Positions 55,001 to 64,000 of a DNA stretch of 64,000 nt are shown piece by piece; the stretch's first letter is position 1, and every line of letters begins with the position of its first letter. The notes beneath the pieces are model-generated. The model ran no database searches. It was not told the DNA's origin and worked only from the letters and a program-made list of their open reading frames with translations. The stretch comes from Conchocele bisecta (lineage: Eukaryota > Mollusca > Bivalvia > Lucinida > Thyasiridae): the NCBI GenBank assembly GCA_029237695.1, contig CM055279.1:22075919-22139918 (forward strand). The letters are read 5' to 3'. A program made the translations under genes and the position numbers.

Positions 55001-55989
55001 TCAACCTTTTCAGATCTGAAAAAGAAATTGGTGAAACCACATTACTACCGAAATATTGCTTACTAAGTTCTTTCGCCTTTTCTGTACATCTGTCAGGTCT
55101 GATCTTTTTATCAAGGTGCATAGCTAGACACCTGAACAGACAAAGATCGTCATTATACTTATCTAAAGAATACATACCTTTTCTATTCCTCAACCATTCT
55201 GGAAGTTCTCCTCCTGCTGCTTCTTTGGATTGTAGTCCCAAATCTATTCCCCTACTACCTGTATTAGCTTTACAAAAACCTCTACCCATCTTTCAAAAAC
55301 TTCCACTTTGTATTTGGTCTGTCTATTTTATCGGACATTATTCGTGTTTGCTCCTTATCTGACAGCCATTTTTTAACGGTTTTCATTGATGATAGTGGTT
55401 CGCTACCACCGAGATTTTTGTGAAATATTATAATTTTAGGTTTTCCATTTTTCATTTCCTCCATATGTTCTAGCTTGTAAGAATATGAATATCTCAAATA
55501 AAAATTGGTTGTTAGATACGGAGCGAGTTTATCGGACATGCGTTCAGACTCGTTAATGTTAATGTTTTTACGAAAGGATAATGTAACTACCCGTCTTCCA
55601 TTTTCTACCTTTTCCAATGTTTCATCGTGAGCCCCCAATATTTCTTCACCTTTTTCCACTATCGCGCTAACGATAGATTTTTTCTTATTATTATTTTGGC
55701 GTCTAATTTGGGACAAATTATTTGTGCTTGAAGGTTTGATTACACTAGCCCTTAACCCCGCAATACTTTCTTTTTGAATTCTGTTACCTACTTCCTCCGC
55801 TTTGGATATATCTTTAAAGGCTCCTCGTTTGTGGGCGCGGGTAAACCGCTTCATAAACGCCTCATTCTTTGTGGAGTTTATAAGATTTGTCAACCCCCTA
55901 ACTCTCAACCGTTTACTATAAGTAATCCCTAGAGATTCGGCTTCTCTTCTCAAACTTTCGATTTCTGCTCTAGTTTCTGACGTTATCAT
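52017..55989 (-). pseudogene. Polinton protein-primed family B DNA polymerase, heavily frameshifted
   Basis: About 1,320 codons. From the N-terminus (55989, MITSETRAEIESLRREAESLG): a basic disordered region; a DDLCLFRCLAMHL domain (about 55150-55110); a Cys-containing segment with GPTCMRGETKV (54780-54740); an endonuclease-like block ILGAPVDGYCPETNTVYQYHGCYWHGC (about 54570-54490); the exonuclease motif VYDFEAYL (about 54320); polymerase motif A YDANALYL (about 53280-53257); motif B KLLGNSCCGKM (about 52770-52740); motif C DTDSMYIG (about 52460); and the C-terminus KTYCQQKLGLSAYYD...HTEPLLI ending at 52017. At least eight breaks, densest in 53050-54200. It would replicate the element DNA from a terminal-protein primer, which may be the N-terminal region. 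Convergent with the integrase. Confidence 0.88.
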
Positions 55990-56023
55990 ATTTTCTGTAA
56001 TATACTTTTGTATAACCTATGCA

Positions 56024-56057
56024 ATTTATCTGTTCAATTGGTCTTGAAAACATTATG
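56024..56057 (-). promoter_or_regulatory. Promoter-like block for the polymerase gene
   Basis: Reads on the minus strand CATAATGTTTTCAAGACC then AATTGAACAGATAAA, 35 bp before the polymerase ATG. It is arranged head to head with the block at 56051-56084, forming a divergent promoter. Confidence 0.55.
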
Positions 56058-56084
56058 TTTTTTTCACTTCTAATTGAATATAAA
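56051..56084 (+). promoter_or_regulatory. Promoter-like block for the zinc-finger gene
   Basis: CATTATGTTTTTTTCACTTC then TAATTGAATATAAA, 21 bp before ATG 56105. ATATAAA sits at a TATA-like place. Confidence 0.55.
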
Positions 56085-56104
56085 CATAAACATATACATA
56101 TATA

Positions 56105-56403
56105 ATGGAGTGTGAGACTTGTTGTAAGACGTTTACGCGTAAAGAATATCTACGAAGGCATCTAGCGAGACGTAGAAAAATTCCTTGTGTCCCCCGCAAT
56201 TTCAATGCCCCAGATGCCCTTGTAAATTCATTAGTGCCCAAACTCTTTGTAGACATAAGCAACTACACTGTCAGGTGGCTACATGTGAACGTGGTAGACT
56301 AGAGCTGGTAGAATTAGTTGCTGATCTGCGAAATAAATTAGCTATATTGGAGGAGAAAAATGGGGTGTTGGAATATAAACTATCACTCGTGGGCACATTG
56401 AAA
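56105..56403 (+). pseudogene. C2H2 zinc-finger/leucine-zipper protein at the Polinton right end, one frameshift
   Basis: ATG at 56105 (MECETCCKTFTRKEYLRRHLARR): one C2H2-like finger with C3, C6 and H19, then a frame change near 56185-56200 into CPRCPCKFISAQTLCRHKQLHC (a second finger) and a C-terminal coiled coil ELVELVADLRNKLAILEEKNGVLEYKL. About 99 residues. The last about 25 codons lie inside the right TIR. A small sequence-specific DNA-binding dimer beside the TIR could bind the element ends or the shared promoter block; that is inference. Confidence 0.6.
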
Positions 56404-56677
56404 TAATTATTTTATCATAAATTTACTGTCGAAGAAACATGATGTATTTATGACAACGAGACAAAAATAAATCCTTTTTAAGACTATCGTTTTATCTGTT
56501 CAATTGGACGTGAAAACAACATGTTGTATTTATGACACCAATTTTGGATTTTTCGGGGTGGTGGGAACAATTTCCTCGTTAACCAATTTGTACTTTTTCG
56601 GGGGTGGTGGGAGTAGTATAAAGGGGTGGAAATGATGCCACCGTAGGTGGTATCATTTTGACTCCCTTTATACTACT
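56329..56677 (-). repeat. Polinton right terminal inverted repeat
   Basis: 349 bp, inverse of the left TIR. The outer 66 bp (56612-56677) is the palindrome, and 56491-56525 is the promoter-like block (minus). Its inner end is coding for the zinc-finger C-terminus. Confidence 0.92.
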
Positions 56678-56682
56678 CAAGG

Positions 56683-58145
56683 TCAATGTCACAAATTTAG
56701 CACATTCGTAAACTTAACGTTGGGGTAAATGTCTTATAACATCCGTTCCCTTTCATGGAACTCCTTCAGTTGATGTTTCATACATGCATTCCTCAGATGA
56801 CCCTCTATCGTGCTATAGCAAATCCACGACCCACCACCCATCTTCTACCCCAAGGTCAAGGTCACAAACTTAGCACATTCATAAACTTAACGTTGGGGGT
56901 AAATGTCTTATAACATCTATTTCCTTTTATGAAACGCCTTGATATTTTATACATGCATTCCTCAGATGACCTTCTATCATATTGTAGCAAATCCACGACC
57001 CACTACCCAACCCTTACCCCAAGGTCAAGGTCACAAACTTAGCATGTTCATAAACTTAACCTTGGGGTAAAAGTTGTGTAACTTCTGTTTATTTACAGGG
57101 AACGCCTTCATAATTTTATACATGCATTCATCTGATGATACTTTATCGTGCTACAGCAAAAACATGACCCTCCCCTTTCCCCAAGGTCAAGATCACAAAT
57201 TCAGCACATTCATAAACTTAACGTTGTGGTAAATGTTTAATAACATTTGTTTCCTTTCATGGAACGCCTTAATATTGCATACATGCATTCATCTGATGAT
57301 ACTCTATCGTGCTATAGCAAATCCATGACGCACCGCCCATCTCTTATCCCAAGGTCAAGGTCACAAACTTAGCACATTCATAAACTTAACGTTGGGGTAA
57401 ATGTCTTATAACATCTGTTTCCTTTCATGGAACGCCTTCATATTTCATACATGCATTCCTTAGATGACCCTCTATCATAATGTAGCAAATCCACGACCCA
57501 CCACCCAACCCTTATCCCAAGGTCAAGGTCCCAAACTTAGCATGTTCATAAACTTAACGTTGGGGGTAAATGTTGTGTCACTTCTGTTTATTTACAGGGA
57601 ACGCTTTGATATTTCATACATGCATTCATCTGATGATCCTCTATTGTGTTACAGCATATCCATGACCCACCACCACCCCTTTCCCCACGATTAATATCAT
57701 AAACATACCGTTGTAGTAAATGTCTTTTTATAACTTCTCTTTACAGGGAACGCCTTGATATTTCATACATGCATTCATCTGATGATCCTCTATTATGCTA
57801 CAGCAGATCCATGACCCACCCACCCCACCCTTTCCCCAAGGTCAAGGTCACAAACTTAGCACATTCATACATGCATTCCTCATGTGAATAGCTATCTTGC
57901 TGTAGAAAATCACCAACTTAGTGTGTTCATAAACTTAACGTTGGGTTAAATTTTGTTTTACTTCTGTTTTCAAGGAGCGCATTGATATTTCATACATGCC
58001 TTCATCTTTATATGCTATATCATGCTATAGCAAATCCACGACCCACCTTCCACCACTGACCCCAATGTCAAGGTCCATCGCACACCCCTTAACCCAAGGT
58101 CAAGTTATATCATATTCATGTCTTTTATACAACTGTGTCAAGTTT
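56683..58145. repeat. Tandem satellite, about 170 bp unit, right block
   Basis: Eight or so diverged units with CATAAACTTAACGTTGGGG, CATACATGCATTC.TC.GATGA, TAGCAAATCCACGACCCACC and CCCCAAGGTCAAGGTCACA. Units late in the array are truncated (57840-57900). Confidence 0.8.
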
Positions 58146-58324
58146 GAGTGAAGGCTGCCAACAGGCGTGCTTCGTTGTCTTCGTATCTGCACCTCATTGG
58201 TGCTTGAACTATCAGGTGACTCAGAATAAACAATACCATATATGGCATCCGCGCATTTTGCCGTACAATATCACTCCGTTAACAATAACCGCCCGAACAT
58301 AGAAATTCGTTTACCGCTATATTG
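58146..58324. other. Nothing recognised
   Basis: Short gap with no repeat or gene seen. Confidence 0.35.
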
Positions 58325-58610
58325 TTTCATGGTTTCCTTGTGCAAACATATAGCGCGTGCTGTTTGCATATGGCTTTAGGCAATGCTCATTCCGGGGCCG
58401 CGCGCAATGGAAGTGCCTTTATGACGTCACTACAACTCCCCTGCACTACAACTCCCCTGCACTTCATGACGTCACTACAACTACACTGCACGCGCGGCCC
58501 CGGAATATGCATACCGAAAATTATCTACGTGAATGGGAACGATTTATAAAAGTACTGAAAATACTGAATATAATGCTCAAATTGCATCAGTCTTTTGTTG
58601 GTAATGTAAC
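58325..58610. mobile_element. GC-rich repeat with CCGGGGCCGCGCG ends
   Basis: TTCCGGGGCCGCGCG (58391) and CGCGCGGCCCCGGAA (58491) are inverted, enclosing two ATGACGTCACTACAACT units. A relative is at 61480-61745 (GCGCGTGCTGTTT..., CAATGCTCATTCCGGGGC). Confidence 0.55.
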
Positions 58611-58616
58611 AATAAC

Positions 58617-58700
58617 GTTTGATCATGTCCAGCCGTGTGCAAACGTTTGCTGTGGCCCGATGGAACGTTTGCACACGGCTGGACATGATCAAACCGTATA
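58617..58700. repeat. Perfect hairpin around GGCCCGATGG
   Basis: GTTTGATCATGTCCAGCCGTG...AAACGTTTGC is mirrored by the same sequence inverted, with an arm of about 33 bp. Confidence 0.7.
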
Positions 58701-58732
58701 TTAACAAACAGCGGAAAACTATCAATAGTATT

Positions 58733-60911
58733 ATGGAAGGGGATGTCCGCCACTACCTTGCATGCTGCGTCATGACAATGCAGTCGACCATTGTTACATG
58801 TCATCCTGCACTGCGGCTATTAGTTACTGCTTAATGACAACTCCATCGTGCATTATTACATTTCACATTGCATACCTCGATTGGCTATTTGACATTGTTA
58901 CATGTCATCCTGCATCTTGGCTATACAATACTGCTTAATGACAACTCCATCTTGCATTATTACATTGCATATTGCATACCTCGATTAGCTATTTCACATT
59001 GTTACATGCATATTCTGCCATGTGTCATTCTGCTTACTGCTTGCTGGATGCGTATATGACTATATGGATTCCGCCGAATGACGCATGCAAGCACGCAGAA
59101 TGGCCAATGTCAGAATATGAAATTGCCGAATGAGGGATGCCAGCATCGCAGTAAGCAGTAGGCCGAATGAAACTTGGCAAAATGTGCAACGGCCTCTGTG
59201 GTCATAATGGGAACGCTTCCATTATGACGCCAGGTGGCGCTCCAAAATAAGTACAGTAGATGTTTTTTCTTGTGATATTTTGTCACTGTGCCACCGAGGG
59301 CATAATGTATTTAAAGTCGTCGATCACCGCGGGCATAGCCTACCTGTCCCCCGCGATCACTGTTTCAGGTAGTGGGATCGCGGTGACTGCATCCTCGGTC
59401 ACTGTGATCAATGTGCGGTCACTGACGCACCCCCCCCCCCCCACCACCCTCCTGCGTACGGGCCTATCGTAACCTGTGTCGGTTATCGTATTATTTTTGA
59501 GCGACTGACTGGGACGAGTAGGTCGAAGGGCGAAACGGAGGCCGGTCATTAAATTAACGAATAACGAGGACCGATATGATTTCTAATTACTTATATTACG
59601 GTAATACTCACACTTTCCATTTACTCATCTGTTGACAATGGATACTTATGTCCGTATTTACGTGTACAGTTACTAATGAAGAGTACCTGCTAATTATAGT
59701 TCGTGTTAAAAAAAAATAATTATTAGACCGATGGTGTTCAATCTCCCGAAATAGTCACAGGTAAGCCGCTAAATGATAAAGACGGGATTAAATCACCTTT
59801 ATACGTAATTCAATCAATCAACCAAGTTAAGAAAATATATATACAGTTCAGGCCCGTAGCCATACCTGTTTGAAGGGGGGGGGGGTTGTTTCGAAGGCCC
59901 AATGGGCATGAAGTATCTAGGGGGTCTAAACAAGTGGACCTCGAGGCTAAAGAAGTGGACCTCGAGGCTAAAAAAGTGGACCTCGAGGCTGGTCGGGGGG
60001 GTCGTCGGACCGTTCCGACCGCCCCCCCTGGCTACGGGCCTGCAATTTGACACACATTGATGGCATTGTGTCTAAGCAGTTAACACCATAACTCGTGTAC
60101 ATATAGAATAGTGATATAGCATTATGTTCGACTTTAGCTACATCAAAGCGCGAATGCACACGTACACATACACACGCACGCGCTCACATAATTCATCGTT
60201 TCTCATACAAACAAAAATGTTTTATTTTGCTAAAGTACTATACCTTCGTGTACATGCATTTATACAGGTAGATACGCAATCGCGGTGATCCCCCGTGAAC
60301 GACCACGGCGAATCAACGTGATAACGTTCGGGCAGTGCATCACAGTGACCGAGGATGCTGTCACCGCGATCCCACTGCCTGAAACAGTGATCGCGGGGGA
60401 CAGGTAGGCTATGCCCGCGGTGATCACCACTTTAAATACATTACGTCCGCGGTGGCACAGTGACAAAAGTCCACAAGAAAAAACGTCTACTGTACTTATT
60501 TTGGAGCGCCACCTGGCGTCATATTGGAAGCGTTCCCATTTTGACAACAGAGGGCGTTGCATATTTTGCCAAGTTTCATTCGGCCTATTGCTTACTGCGA
60601 TGCTGGCATCCCTCATTCGGCCATTTCATATTCTGACATTGGCCATTCTGCGTGCTTGCATGCGTCATTCGGCGGAATTCATATAGTCATATACGCATCC
60701 CAGCAAGTACTAAGCAGAATGACACATGGCAGAATATGGCATGTAACAATGTGAAATAGCCAATCGAGGTATGCAATATGCAATGTAATAATGCAAGATG
60801 GAGTTGTCATTAAGCAGTAACGAATAGCCGCAGTGCAGGATGACATGTAACAATGGTCGACTGCATTGTCATGAAGCAGCATGCAATGTAGTGGCGGATA
60901 TCCCCTTACAC
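58733..60911. mobile_element. Long-arm foldback element, copy 2 (2.18 kb)
   Basis: Ends ATGGAAGGGGATGTCCGCC and the inverse (GGCGGATATCCCCTTACAC). Flanks ATAGTATT (58725-58732) and ATAGTATA (60912-60919) support an 8 bp target duplication. Compared with copy 1 the central part (about 59,400-60,300) is in the opposite orientation relative to the arms, as happens when arms recombine. The core again carries the GGCCCGTAGCC / GGCTACGGGCC nested piece with GAGGTCCACTT repeats (59,850-60,045). Confidence 0.8.
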
Positions 60912-60959
60912 ATAGTATAACATACATCTCCATTCCATATCACCTTCTGTATGATATAA

Positions 60960-61330
60960 TAATTCCAGCACAAAAATATTTACACAAATCCCTAACATTT
61001 GATTGGCTCGTAGCAAGTCTCTGTCCAAAATTTATATCCCAGTAAACTCCCACGCCGAACTACTTTCTACAGGTGCGCTGTCAGTGCTGTCAATTTAAAC
61101 AAATGGCTGCCGTCTGTCAAAAAAAAACACATTTTCTTGATGAATTTATTTCAAATGCTGGAATTATAAGGAATGAATGGCCTTTTTTGTGGAATTTATC
61201 GGGGATATAAAGTTGGAAAAGTCGCGGGAATACTGGACGAGGCCTTCCGGCCTTCGTCCAGTATTCCCGCGACTTTTCCAAGTTTATACCCCGATAAATT
61301 CCACAAAAAGGCCATTCATTCCAATAATGG
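60960..61330. mobile_element. Family F hairpin with extended left flank
   Basis: The hairpin AATGAATGGCC...AACTTTTCCAAG (about 61165-61325) is preceded by AATTCCAGCACAAAAATATTTACACAA and TGATTGGCTCGTAGCAAGTC, also found inverted near 25980-26050, so the full element is larger than the hairpin. Confidence 0.65.
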
Positions 61331-62189
61331 TTAACAATTTGATGCAGGCAATACTGGTGTAATGGCGAACAGTGTAGTCTCTGATCAAAATGTGCAGGTG
61401 CACATACTGATCGGCGTTTACGATGGCCATAAGCGTATATTTTTACATGATTGCCGTTGTTTGACACCACTCACAGCCGTGTTCAAGCGTACAGCGCGTG
61501 CTGTTTTACCATGGCTGTAGACAATGCTCATTCCGGGGCGAAGCCAGCACCTACGCAATGCATGTGTCTCATGAAGTTACTGCAACGCGCCATTAAAGCA
61601 CCAGACCAGTTCACAACGGTCGCACTGAAATTTTGAAATTGATGCAGCCGCATCACGCGACGTGTATTATGGCCCCGGAATATGCATGTTTCAAGCAACT
61701 GTTTGAATGGAACTGGTTATCAAAGTACCGAAAGTACTGTATTTATGTATTTCAGACAAGCCACGCGACTTTGTAGTCAATGATATGTACGATATCCATA
61801 AACAAATATTTACAAAATTTACGATATTTCCCGTAAATGACGTCGAAAGATAACGAAATGTGGAGAACTCCGCACTTGCTCTGAAATTTTCATCAACATT
61901 CGACGTCCTTTACATTAAAATGAAAATAGCACATCTTCTTGGGTACAAAATCACATGGCTTGTCTCATATGTACATGTGCCGCGGTTACCATGGCGGTGA
62001 CAGCTGTCTGCCATTCTATACCGATGCTGCTATGAAATGCCAGGCGGTACATGTGGTTCATTGATATCATGGTGTTTAACCATATATATTTACACTGTCA
62101 TTAAAGGTAGGCACAAAATGATCTTTATATCGCAAAATAAACATTCATTCATTCATTCAAACATTCCTTGCTATCATGGTGTTTAACCT
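61331..62189. other. No gene; pieces of known repeats
   Basis: Includes the GC-rich repeat relative (61480-61745) and a scrap of MITE E (AGGCACAAAATGATCTTTATAT, about 62107). A (CATT)n run is at 62143-62160. Confidence 0.45.
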
Positions 62190-62530
62190 TATAGAGAATA
62201 GTAGGTCAGTTCCGTGAATGGGAAAACATATCTGGCGCGGCACGGAAACGGGATGGGCTCGGCTCTCTGCCGAGCCCATCCCGTTTCCGTGCCGCGCCAG
62301 ATATTTTTCCCATTCACGGGACTGACCTACTATTCTATTTATCCCGTCAGCATTGCAAATGGCTATGCAATGCAAAAAATAACCCCAGCCGCATCCTCTA
62401 AATAGGAGAATCGACTAGTATGACAACCGCACATATTCATACGCAGTGATTAGGTCGTATTGACAGATATCAAAAATGTTTCACGGCACCGTGTTTCACG
62501 GCACATACGCACTGTGTTGACGGGATAAAT
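62190..62530. mobile_element. MITE family D, near-complete copy
   Basis: Starts AGAGAATAGTAGGTCAGTTCC. The central hairpin from CGTGAATGGGAAAACATATC around GGCTCTCTGCCGAGCC is nearly perfect, and it ends GTGTTGACGGGATAAAT. Confidence 0.75.
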
Positions 62531-62646
62531 ATATTTACACTGTCCTTAAATTCATAATGAAAACGCCCATTCGACGTTTACATCCCAATAAAATACATTA
62601 AACACACGTGACAACCATGGCTCAGAATTGGCAAATTCCCGTAATA

Positions 62647-62718
62647 CAGTGAAAAATCTCTAAACCGGACACCCTGGGGACCTCCCAGGGTGTCCCGTTT
62701 AGTGATGTTTCACTGTAG
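62647..62718. mobile_element. Palindromic MITE family J
   Basis: CAGTGAAAAATCTCTAAACC / CGTTTAGTGATGTTTCACTG with centre CCTGGGGACCTCCCAGG. Confidence 0.7.
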
Positions 62719-62763
62719 TATAGCGTTAAACTAGTAACTCATGCGTTTCAATTGATGCCAATA

Positions 62764-63055
62764 TAGATAATAATAGGTTATTGCCGTGAATGGAAAAACA
62801 TATTTGACAAGTCTTGGGAAACGGGATCCCGTTTCCATGCCGCGCCAGATATTGTTTGCCCCTTCACCGCACTAACCTACTATTCTATTTATCAAGTCAA
62901 CACACCTACACATGGCTTTAAAATGCAAAAAAAAAAAATAACCCCAGCCACCGCTCATATTCATACGCAGTGATTAGGTCGTATTGACAGGATATCAAAA
63001 ATGTTTCACGGCACCGTGTTTCACGGCACATACGCACTGTGTTGACGGGGTAAAA
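62764..63055. mobile_element. MITE family D copy, diverged
   Basis: AGATAATAATAGGTTATTGCC at the left, shortened AAACGGGATCCCGTTT centre, then CCTACTATTCTATTTATCAAG and the GTGTTGACGGGGTAAAA end. Confidence 0.65.
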
Positions 63056-63224
63056 AGCGATATACCACACCCCGGTGAGATATGCATGTACATTTATGCA
63101 CACCACAGCTCGCCGACTCGAGGCTGGGGGTGGGAGGCTGGGGGTGGGTGGTACTACAAGTGTGATCAGGTGCAGCGTATACAATGACCAAACCCCGCTG
63201 ACTTTATATTATGTTGACCTGAAT

Positions 63225-63650
63225 ACATAGAGAATAGTAGGTTAGTGCCGTGAATGGGAAAACATATCCGGCAAGGCTGAATAATTTCTTTATTTCTCAT
63301 CAGAAGTATATGTTATGACCACTCATTTGAACCGTCTCGCCGAGACGGTTCAAATGAGTGGTCACAACATATACTTTGGTTCAGAAATAAGGAAAATAGA
63401 TAGAGAATAGTAGGTTAGTGCCGTGAATGGGAAAAAATATCTGGCAAGGCTCAGGAAACGGGATGGGCGAGGCTCTGCCGAGCACATCCCGTTTCCGTGC
63501 CGCGCCAGATATTTTTTCCCATTCACGGCACTAACCTACAATTCTATTTATCCCGTCAACACCTACAAATGACTGTAAAATGCAAAAATAGTATTGACTG
63601 GATAGCACAGTGTTTCACGGCACATACGCACTGTGTTGACGGGATAAATG
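63225..63650. mobile_element. Two joined family D ends with hairpin
   Basis: AGAGAATAGTAGGTTAGTGCC occurs twice (63229 and 63402), bracketing the ACCACTCATTTGAACCGTCTC hairpin. It ends GTTGACGGGATAAAT. Same organisation as 21405-22010 and 33272-33775. Confidence 0.7.
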
Positions 63651-64000
63651 TATGTTCAATGTCATCTAAATAAATATTAACAACCTCAGTGACCTAATAC
63701 CGTATCATGTGCATTGTATTAATACAAAATGTGATACATGTACATCTAATATAAATCTGACTAGAATCTCGTCCACGGCGAAAGTATTGTCATACATTGA
63801 AGGCCTGAACTCTTGAACGCAATTAATATACCATTCATTAACCCTATGCCCATGTGTTTTACTTTGCTATTATTACTTTCTTAAGACAAAGGGTAAACAC
63901 GCAATGTGGTGATTTTCTACTTTGTCATTTGGCTGCCGACATTTGGCGACGAGCCATATTTACCCATTAGTAATACTTAAATTATTTTCACGGAAAAATG
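63651..64000. other. Nothing recognised
   Basis: AT-rich. The GGCTGCCGACATTTGGCGACGAG segment (about 63931) resembles the foldback family O terminus, suggesting a copy continues beyond the window. Confidence 0.4.

Larger units (their letters stand above)
37279..56677. mobile_element. Polinton/Maverick (adintovirus-like) element, 19.4 kb, degraded
   Basis: Bounded by inverted repeats of about 350 bp starting AGTAGTATAAAG and flanked by CAAGG on both sides (37274-37278, 56678-56682). Joining the flanks gives CCCCAAGGTCAAGG, the normal satellite word. AG...CT ends, 5-6 bp duplications, rve integrase, protein-primed family B polymerase, A32-like ATPase and jelly-roll capsid genes are hallmarks of Polintons. 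Gene layout: two small left genes (+); a membrane protein, fibre and penton-like block (-); a structural-type gene (+); two small genes (-); then MCP, ATPase, small genes and integrase (+); polymerase (-); zinc finger (+). Several genes are frameshifted, so this copy is not functional as it stands. Confidence 0.93.

Noticed and set aside
54871..55362. 163-codon plus-strand open frame
   Set aside because: Antisense to the polymerase N-terminal region, which has recognisable motifs.
37279..56677. Herpes-like or poxvirus integration
   Set aside because: TIRs, target duplication, integrase and the capsid set all fit a Polinton; no genes specific to those viruses were seen.

Overview
The window looks like intergenic DNA from a repeat-rich metazoan genome, most likely a marine invertebrate and possibly a mollusc. 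The reasons are: no convincing host gene, dense small foldback elements (MITEs), a Tx1/L1-type LINE, tRNA-headed SINE-like pieces (one with a tail resembling mollusc SINEs), and one large DNA element of the Polinton/Maverick (adintovirus-like) class. The host assignment is an inference from repeat style and cannot be proved from this window.

Layout. Positions 1-14,560 are stacked tandem repeats, MITEs and foldbacks, including a 2.3 kb foldback with long arms at 3,928-6,201. Positions about 14,560-18,072 hold a 5'-truncated, frameshifted LINE ORF2. Positions 18,073-36,730 are again a MITE and minisatellite landscape: CTAATTAG-rich arrays, TTAA-flanked piggyBac-like MITEs, very long perfect hairpins, and purine/pyrimidine GAAGTTAGAAGTAA arrays. 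Positions 36,730-37,273 and 56,683-58,145 are the two halves of one tandem satellite that was split by the insertion of a 19,399 bp Polinton at 37,279-56,677. Positions 58,146-64,000 return to foldback and MITE DNA, with a second 2.2 kb member of the long-arm foldback family.

The Polinton is the main coding feature. It has about 350 bp terminal inverted repeats (TIRs), each ending in its own 66 bp imperfect palindrome, and a 5 bp target duplication (CAAGG). It carries remnants of a virion and replication gene set: a long coiled-coil fibre-like gene, a jelly-roll minor capsid (penton-like) protein, a major capsid protein, an A32/FtsK-like packaging ATPase, several small membrane proteins, an rve integrase, a protein-primed family B DNA polymerase, and a zinc-finger/coiled-coil protein whose 3' end lies inside the right TIR. 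The ATPase, the penton-like gene and three or four small genes are open. The capsid, fibre, integrase, polymerase and 43.8-45.2 kb genes carry frameshifts or stops, and a dead Tc1-type transposon sits in the fibre gene. The copy is therefore a decaying endogenous element. No adenain-like protease was recognised.

The most unusual signals are inside the Polinton: a family of 13-16 bp palindromes of the form CCAAT-N-ATTGG placed in at least seven ORFs in different reading frames; exact 19-26 bp repeats shared between unrelated genes; a shared promoter-like block upstream of the polymerase, zinc-finger and leftmost genes and inside both TIRs; and an AACAATG-rich iterated array after the ATPase gene. 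All calls come from reading the sequence; no database search was possible.
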